DNA from: Plakobranchus ocellatus
Lineage: Eukaryota; Mollusca; Gastropoda; Plakobranchidae
DNA: 23,702 bases
Reading direction: 5' to 3'
Assembly (NCBI GenBank): GCA_019648995.1
Contig: BLXT01008186.1
Span: 653,371 to 677,072, forward strand
Shown: piece after piece, positions 12,001 to 21,400 of the stretch
How positions within the stretch are numbered: position 1 is the first letter of the stretch
Layout: every line of letters starts with the position of its first letter
Made by a program: the position numbers and the translations under genes
Notes under the pieces: generated by a model
What the model was told of the DNA's origin: nothing
Database searches by the model: none
Seen by the model: only the letters and a program-made list of their open reading frames with translations

Positions 12001-15000
12001 CAAGCATAGGATCATAATCTGATCTAGATATTTCTTTAGTCCAGATCTAGGTTTAGGCTAACCAGAAATAGACTGCATTTTTTTGATCATGTGAAAAGAA
12101 ATGCAAATGGTAGCAGCACTTGCAGGCCAATATATAAAAATTGGATTACTTGTTGCAAGCCGATTCAACTTTGCTTAGTCACACACATATATTTAACTTA
12201 TTAACAACAGTGTTCAAAAACACTTTTTTTTGTACCTGTAACACTTCATATATTTTATATGCTGTTCTTTTTTTTTTTCCAGGAAGGTGTCCATTTCCTC
12301 CGCTTGGGCCGTCAGGGTAGAATCCATCCATCCATCCTACCCCACTGTGCCGAGATTCTTACCAGCTCTCCCAGTATAAACTCTGTGCAAGCTCTCAGAA
12401 AGTTCTATGATTCTTATGTAAGTAAATAAAACAACATAAGTAGCACCAGCTGCTTTATAAAACAAAATAGAATTGCAGGTATAAGGCATTCAAGTAGAAT
12501 GAAGATCTTAGATAAGCGGGAAAAAAAAAGCCAGGTAAATCTTAGTGCTCATGAGGAAAAAAAAAGCAAATCAATTTTATTACACACAGAGTAATATTGT
12601 GAAAGAATACAACCACCAACTCAAACTAAGGCTGTATCACAGGGCAAAACCTTTGCACATATATACTCTATCTTGTTTAAATTGTTAAAATATTTGAGTT
12701 TGTAGGTGAATACTTCTTATGCGATATTATATTGATTCAACCATTATAGAATCTTCAAGATCCTTAAACTTATCTATTTGTTTGTGGGAGTGCTGTATTT
12801 GTATACTTTTTGTACTATGACACACAGATTAATTTGAAATTCTTATGGAAGGAGATACAAGCTGATAAAATTGGAATTATCTATTATGTGTTATTCAAAA
12901 TCACCCTTTTCACAACCAAAGCCATCTGTGCCTTTTGCAGCTCAAATTTTACACACACTTTGTAGACAGAAAAATCTATGACAAAAGCATGTTCACCAAA
13001 AAAGAAAAATTGACAGAGGTTAAACCAAAATCACCTAGATATTAATATTTTCCATTATTGCCTTGTTCTAAACCCCATCTACTCTTCTATTCTTTTATGT
13101 GTGTGTGTGTTTTTTTAAATATTTTTTTAACGTCCTGTACAAAAACAAGAGTATAGTAGCCACAAGTTGCTTGGGTGTGAGCAACCACCCTGTGTTCCAG
13201 CAGCGAAGCTTCGATGTGTGTGTGGTGGACGAGGCTTCACAGGTCCTTCAGCCTGCGTGTCTGGGCCCGTTGTTTCACTGCCGCAAGTTTGTCCTGGTCG
13301 GCGATCCAAAGCAGCTGCCGCCTGTGGTGCAGAGTAAAGAAGCCAGGTAAGTAGAGACATTCATAAAGTGAAGTGGATCCCACGCCTAGTCCAAGCAGCG
13401 AGGAAGCAGGAATAGGGTCCTGATTGTTCTTGGCATACGGCATTATGAGGTAGATTGCCATTGCTTTCCTCGCCGCCTTTACTTTCGCCGGGTCTTAAGA
13501 GACCTGGCTACCCATTCATTTAGTGCTTGGTGGACACAGAAGAGCAATAAAAATCTGACTTTGCCCGGACTGGGAATCGAACCCCGGACCTCTTGGAAAG
13601 TAGCCAACTGCCCTACCAGATGAGCCACCGCTCCCCTCATTCATATCATGTTTTTTTAAAAAACTTAATTTTATTTGTGTATATATATATATGTGAAGCT
13701 ATGATGATAATGTTTCAAGACTGGACTTTGTGTATGGCAGTAAGATTTGATTTAAAACATCTAGTTAGCTATCAAGTATGGTGAGAAAATCCATAATTTT
13801 CTTATAATACTAATCTCATGCAATGACTTTGATATTGAATCAATATTTTTAGGTAATTTATGTTTTAGAAACAAAAAGATTGACTATGATGGTGAAGTAA
13901 AAGTGAGGCAATGAAAAAATTTATTCAGAAACATTATGATAGGGTGCGGACAAAGAAAACAAAAACAAACTGCTCATAATAACATTTACAAAATGTTGAG
14001 ATACATCAATAAGCTTCAACTCTGTTACTTTCAAAACCAAGCACATGATAATGAGTGTTGTGAATTATGCTTTAGTGTAAATTTTGTTTGTGTGTGAAAA
14101 TTTTGAAAAGCTTGGGAATCACAGTTTCATGTCTGGTGCTTCTTGTGCCAATCTTTTTATCTTTTCAGGAGCCTTGGCATGGATGAAAGCTTATTTGTCA
14201 AGTTGGACAACCGAGGAGCCACATATGATCTCAATCTTCAGTACCGCATGAACAGGTGGAAAAAAACGTATATTTATCAATCCTTTCCCTATCCACCCTG
14301 ATTTTCACCACTGGACCTCACTATGTTAGCTGTGCGCTTAAATGGCTATAATAATGAGCTGGGTGAGCTGGTTTAGGGTAAAGTTGGGTTATTGTATATA
14401 GCCAGTCCACGTCTAAGGTGATATCAGGCTTTAAGGCCCTCCTTCAGGCCGGGGTGCCTGCAGATCTCGGGGCAGACTCACAAGCTACTGTGCCACCGAC
14501 GCCCCCGCTTGGGGTAGGGAGTGTGTTAAAAATATTATTACTGATTTAGAATATTTCAGTGAAAAGGTTCTATTGTTCATCATTATAGAGGCTAGAGAAG
14601 TACAAAGAGGGCAGTTAAATAGGAATTTGTTCTATCATTGTAAATCTGTGGAGTTTGCTTGCTAGGATACCATGCTTTGTTGAAACAGATATAAATTTAA
14701 TGAAAAGTAACATCAATCAAAGTAAAAATCAGAACGATACTTTCATGGTAGAAAAAAAGGGTGCATAAATACTTTTCATTGAAGACCCATTATTGGTCTC
14801 TTGTAACATCCAGATTAAAAGTGGTAATGTATGATTTGTTATTCAAATAATTAAAACTCCTGCATCATGGCACAGAGCCAACAATATTACTCTCATCCAA
14901 TTTTCATTACTGCAAAGTACAGAGAATGGGGTCTCAGGTTGCATCAACAGGTCAAAAGTCATAACTGTTACATGTTGCTCGTATAGACTGATTGTGACAC

Positions 15001-18000
15001 ATTTCAATATCCTCAAGAGCTCTAGAACTGCTTAACACAGTGGTTGCATCAAAGCAATCTCCACTCTCACAACAAAAAAAAGTTTCTAGTCGTGTAGACT
15101 ACAAAGAATATGTCTCATTGTGACAACATACAGTGCTATAGAATATTGGCAGCGTTGCTGTCACCAAGCTTGCCATCTAATCTGCATGGACTTTTCTGTC
15201 ATGGCATTGAGCCTGCTTCTGCCACCTGACATGATAATCTTGGAAATGCCAGAAAGCTGCTGGTGCTATTGAAGCCAAATGAAGTCCAGTATCAGTAATG
15301 TGAAGTCTGTGGGCGATACTGCACTTTATAAGGCTGTGGCAGAGTAGTGAGATGTCCAATGAGTCACAAACAACCAACACAAATCATATCTTATACAAGG
15401 TCATGTTTCGCAATAAAAGATTGAATGGTGGCTTGCAAAACCCAAACTCATTCTTAAAAGGGCGCTACATATGTTTATAAAGCCCATCTAGATAAATTCC
15501 ACCAATTTTTTATACAAAGGAACTGAATCCACTTAAGTAAGCCTACTTTACTTATAGGAGGAGCAAGTGCTCATCTGGTAGGGCAGTTGGCTTCCAAGTC
15601 AGAGGTCTGAGGTTCAAATTCCAGTCCAGGCCAAGTCAATTTTTCATTGCTCCTCTGTCTCCACCCAGCACTAAATGGGGCAATTACGTCTTTTAAGACA
15701 CGGTGAAAGTAAAGGCGACGAGGAAAGCAATGGCAAACTACCTCATAATGCCGTATGCTGAGAAAAATGAGGACCCAACTCCTGGTTGGTCGATGCTTGG
15801 ACTAAGCAAGGGGCTCACTATACTTTCTTTTACTTAGCTTTTAAATGCTTTTGAAGGTTTGAAACATTTTTAATGTTTATTTCTGAAGATGAGCACACCA
15901 TGCTGCATGGTATGATTTTTCTTGCCCTAGACCTCTAACTAGTCTGCCCTTCCTGTATGTTTTGCTAGGGAGCTATAAATAGATTTGGTTTGTCCACCTT
16001 ATCCAAAGGAATTTGTATTGTATGTGTCTTTTTTTTTTCTCATATTTTTTCCTCATTCACTGTTTGATCAGAGTGATAATGGAGCTCAGCAACAGGCTTG
16101 TGTATGAAGGACAGCTTCTGTGTGGGGATCCCAGTGTTGCTGAGCAGTGTCTACAGATTGATACTTCGCTTTTGTCGGTAATGATTAGTTTTAAAAAAAA
16201 AGTTTGGGTATTTCTTTCTACCTTTTTTTTTTTTTTTTAAATCATCTTTGTTCCTCCTTTATTAATAAAAAAATACTCTACACATGAAAAATGGCTAGTG
16301 CCAGCACAAAATGAGTGAGATATTTTACAGTAGAAAAATAGGTTGTATGCTTCCAGGAGAGCATGCATTGTATACATCAAATTCAAAGCTCTAAAAGTTG
16401 AGAAAATTAAAGAAAAAAACGCTACAAGATGATGGCAAGTGCAATTTTCTTTGTAGGAGTGATTTTTTTCTGCAATAAAGTGTCTCAATTTATGATGACG
16501 TCATACAAATCATTGCAAAATAGTTTTAAAAAATCATATCAAATTTTAAATGTTTGTATGTTCCATTTTACTGCATGAAAGTTTTTTTGTCTTTTAGTAA
16601 GAGAATAAAGTTCAAAACATCTAAATGAAGTTTTGTATAGTTGTTTTGAAATATTGACAACAGACATTTCAAAACCTGTGAATTGAAACAGGGATATACG
16701 CTGCTGTCAAAGACAATATGTATTGTGTAGAGACTGGTCTAAATGGGTGATATGTGGCCTGCAACACTTTTGAGAAAGAAAAAAAAAAAAAATTCTTTTT
16801 TTCCATCTTTGAAATGCTGGAAAAAAAAAATGATGAATTCGCCATATCTTGACTTGAAATCACCATATCTTTATTCAGTTTTCGACATTGCAAACCTCAA
16901 AGAGGTAAGCTTCAGGCTGTTTTGATGCTTTAAAATGTTCAAAATGCAACTTTCAAACCATTCAAGTGTATCACGATACATATATAACACCAGACCTGCC
17001 AACTTTCCATTTTCACAGAGAAAAATTCCAGTGAAGGTCTATAAATTCCATTTTATGGGCTGTCCCACTAAAATCCCATTCAGTTGTCCTGATGGAAGAT
17101 GGAAAGGAAAAAAATTACCTCGTCTTATCCTGTGGATCCATCCTATATCAATGGATGTGTGCTCTACCTATTTAATAGCATTGAACATTTTTAAATTTCT
17201 ATCGATATAATCCAAGTATCCAATTTGCGGTCCATAAGATTTATTCAACATTCTATCTAAAGAGACTGAGTAACTTCTGTATTATTGATATGTCATGGTG
17301 CTCCATGCAGACATGCTAACATTATGCTTTAGGCGTAATTCATCCCGTCTGCGGAGATTTTACACTTTTCGCTGTTTAAGTAAGCGCTTGCGCTTTAGTT
17401 TCATTTTGTGCAATTTTCTTTCCATTCACAAAATGCAAAAATGCGATATCGATGGAAAGTTGATCCTCGATTTTTTTTTTAAACTGCCCTCGAAGTAGAC
17501 CGGTGTAGTTTCTTTGATCTTGTATCAGGCTTGCAAAGTGTCCCTGGATTAAATAAAGCATCTAGATCTATCCCACAATTTATTTTTTTTTTGGGGGGAA
17601 GGGGGGGGGTCTGTAACTCAATAAACCTTTGGTGCTGATGGTAAGGTAACCAAGAATTAAGGCTGCACCATCTTAATCATTATATTAATTCACAGTCTTG
17701 AAAAAAAATCCTTTGCTCCCCCCCACCCCAAATTAATTATTAATCAATCAAACAAGAGCTCAGAAGCATGAGAACACTTGTATTTTGCATTGATAGACAA
17801 CAAGTAAGCTATGATAATAATCATTTTTAAGTCAACAACATGCACAATGCAGTAGGCCTAGAGTGATAACTAGCCTACCATGTCGGCAATAGATCAAAGA
17901 AATCAAAGGTTGGTTTTTGGGAGTTGTAGCCCGACCTTCAAGTCAGTGCCACATCAAAGTAATTTGAGATGCCGGCTATGTCTAGTTTTAACACTACATG

Positions 18001-18190
18001 AAAGGGAATGTGCATACAAATTGCCTGTCATTTACAAAAAAACTAACTTAATACTGAATTTTTCATAATACATGTACATGTATCTTATAAATAATATCCA
18101 AGTCATTTTGTTCTAGATCTACTTTAAAAAATCCTATTAGATCTAATGCACCGAAGGCTAGACACTTTTTCATCCAATCTAAGATCTCGA

Positions 18191-18222
<32 letters not shown>

Positions 18223-18336
18223 CTCTCTCAGTCTCATCTTAAATTACTTAGTTTTAAAAATGTTATTTTTCTGTTCTTTAGTTGTTAGTGTTGATGCAGA
18301 TTTTTTTTTCTTAGGCAATGTTTTGATTTTTTTTTT

Positions 18337-18412
<76 letters not shown>

Positions 18413-21400
18413 GATCACTCTTTGAGTGTCTCTCAGTAATTCTCACTCTTTCTCCTTTTACTTCTCTCTCTCTCACTCTCTCTCTCTCGATCTAGGCAAT
18501 ATCAAGATCCAGCACTATTTGTAATTTCACTAAACTCTTAATTTTGTTTCTGATGTGTAATCAAAATTGGATAATGGCCCTAGAGATCTAATTTAGGCTT
18601 TAGTCTAGGCCTAAGCCTACACAGACTTGAGTACATTGTAGGCAGACATAACTTGGGTAGATCTTTGTCATTTCAGATAGCGCAAAGGAAAGCTCGATGT
18701 TTTCTTTTTATTTAATACACAATAGGTCATAATTTTAAGCCTTACTGAGATTCTGTAGATCTGTCTCACATAAGATTTCTTTTTTCATGTAACCTTTTAT
18801 TGTGTGAGCTATATTTTGAGTTTTATATACTGTAGTGCGCCTTAAAAAAAATTCATCATTCAAGCTCTAAATCTGCTGGTCTTGAAGGCGTGATAAATAA
18901 TGATACTATTAGACTAATGGCAGTGAGCAGGGAGATACTTTCTTGCATCTTTCACAGTTGAAAATTCATTAATTAGCCTCTGATATTATACTCTAATGTC
19001 ATGGAATGTCTATGGTCGAGTATATGATTAAGGTGTAATACGGTTTATCCATGTGCATTAATTATACTGGCATATTCCTGTGAGACTTTCTAAATTCCTG
19101 TGAGTAGAGGTGACTATTTCTGTGAGAACAATTTGGGGTTGGCAGGTTTGTAACACTTTTTTCAACTTTAAGCATCTTCTCCCCCCTTTCTTTACAGGCA
19201 GGCACGCACAATATAATTAGAAATAATTGAAAATAAAGGTTCTCTTAAAACTTCAATTACATTTTTTTTAAAGAACTGTAAATTGTGTGCTATTGCTTTT
19301 TTAAAAATTCTGAAATTGTTGTGATTTGCTTTAAAAAGAAAAAATCTGCACATTTTTTGGTTGTTGCCCACACCAATGATGAGACAGTTTTGATGCTTTT
19401 TGTTTATTCTTTTGGAATCTTTGACGTGGAATAATGATCACTGATGGAATGGTTTTTACATCACTATTAATACATTTCTTTGAAAAATATATCTTTTCCA
19501 GGATCAACCCAAGTGGCAGAAAGCTGCACTGAGTCCCAAAATTCAAAATTCAGTGGTTTTCATTGATACACAAAAGGTATCTGTCATTGTTATGTTCTAT
19601 ATTGACCAATATAAATTTGATAATTTTGCCTCATTTATAATCACTCGCATTAGAGAGACCAGTCATGGAGAGCCGACAATCCTAATAATAGTTTTGGGAA
19701 AAATCCATCCAGAGTATTTTTTTCCTTTTTAAATGTTCTTAAAATTTCTACACATTAGTTTGTACAGAATTTAGATAATCCTATATCTTTATGCGATTTT
19801 AAAGCCTGTAATTTGGCAAGGATATTTGTACCAATGACTCTGAAATACCTAAAGCCAACTTATGACATGATAAGACTCAAGTGATCACAGTTTAATTGTT
19901 TTAGGGAGATTGAAAAAATTTCGATACATTGTTTAATTTTTCTGTACCACCATGTACTTTCATTTAAATAATGATACTGGTCCTTATGTTCTTTCTGAGA
20001 AATATAAGAAAGTAACTTTTTCCCCATAAAGCTAACAAGTTTTTAAATGGAGAGATTGCCCTTAGAATGATATGGATGACTTTGTCACTTTTCCTTCTTT
20101 TTTCACCTAAAATTATGTCCATGACTAAATATCTTATATGTTTTGTGATCACAGATTGCTGCAACAGAGATACAAGACGGAAAAGGACTGAAGAATAAGA
20201 TGGAGGCTGACATTGTTTTAATCTTGTTAAAACAGCTGATGAAAGTGAGTGTGAATGTTGTTTTTACAATCAATTTTTTTTTTTTTTTTAACTCTGCAGA
20301 CTTTTTTTAATTTTAAAAGTCACATAAGTTTTTAATGCTGTAGCAAAAAATTATATTTCTTGAAAAACTTTTAAATATTGTTCTCAATTTTTACAACAAC
20401 AAAAACGAAAAGTTTCGGAACTAGGATTTTTATCAATGTCACAGTGCTGATCATTTTTGAATTATGGAAACGTTTTTAACTCACTTGTGACTGACCCCTT
20501 TTCCTCTTGCTATTTTCTCTGGACTGAGGTTTTTTGGCTTTTTTTTTTTTATTTTGAAAAAAAAATTTAAAAAAGCAATCATTCTAAAACTTTGGACACA
20601 TTAGGTCTGTTAGTTGCAACACTTTTTTTCAATTACCTTGATTTTGTATGTTTTATTACAAAAAGGTTAAGAATTTGATATTGCGGAAAATTTTCTGAAG
20701 CCCATGTAAGATGCAGCAAACCGGTAAGAACACACAAAAGTTAGGAAAGGAGCTTTTCACTTCAATAGATTTTATTTAGATTTAGATATCTAGACTGAAA
20801 ATCATCTGGTTGAGCTCGATTTTTCGTTTGGGTCTTGATTTAGTGCTACTAGATCTACTGCTCTGAGCATTTCTTAGATCTACAGTATATCTGGATCAAG
20901 GTCTAGGTCATCATAAAAATTTAAAATAAGTCAGTTTTAGGGTCTTCATATGGGTAATATGGATAAAGAAAGGTTCTTGCAAGCTTTAAAATTTCCCCTC
21001 CCTCTCCTATTTCATGCCTTTCAATTCAGACAACACAAATTGTGTTGTATGTTTTACTGCTCATCAGCTGACATTCTCACGGCTCCACACTGTCTCTCGA
21101 TCTCTAATGATGACTTCACTCAGCAACATCTCTTGATTGCCCATTTCCCTCTGCTCAAGAATGTTTTGAATAATGAATACTTCCACTGCTCTGCACTATT
21201 TCCTGATTAATGCAACACCTCTTGATAAATGAGTATTTTTATTGTTCAGCAACATCGTATTTACTGAATACCATACAAGGTAACTAATTCATCATTTCCT
21301 TTTTTCTATTTTTTTTTTTGGCAATTCAGGCCAAAGTAGGAGGGGAAACTGTAGGAGTGATTTCCCCTTACAGATCACAGGTGCAGCTGCTACAGCAGAT

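Larger units (their letters stand above)
14256..16071 (+). other. intron 17, 1816 bp
   Basis: Contains SINE family 2 copy C (14391-14516, minus) and SINE family 1 (15556-15832, plus). The stretch between them (14517-15555) looks like ordinary AT-rich intron; I see no conserved coding signal on either strand. The end has a T tract and GTTTGATCAG acceptor. Confidence 0.75.
16178..19501 (+). other. intron 18, 3324 bp, mostly a transposon
   Basis: The longest intron. About 2.16 kb of it (16991-19150) is a DNA transposon with no transposase. The remainder, 16178-16990 and 19151-19501, is AT-rich with no coding signal. Without the element and one copy of its target duplication the intron would be about 1.16 kb, nearer to its neighbours. 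Confidence 0.8.

Noticed and set aside
13237..13461. Minus-strand open frame across exon P and the SINE
   Set aside because: It is an antisense shadow of the conserved DEAS exon joined to SINE sequence.
15556..15632. A real tRNA gene at the SINE heads
   Set aside because: The A and B boxes are degenerate, the arms do not form a sound cloverleaf, and both copies share a non-tRNA body and tail.
18146..18476. Open frames of Ser-Leu or Arg-Glu repeats on both strands
   Set aside because: They are translations of CT microsatellites.
20950..21210. 86-residue plus-strand open frame in intron 20
   Set aside because: No recognisable similarity, and it is not needed for a continuous DNA2 alignment.
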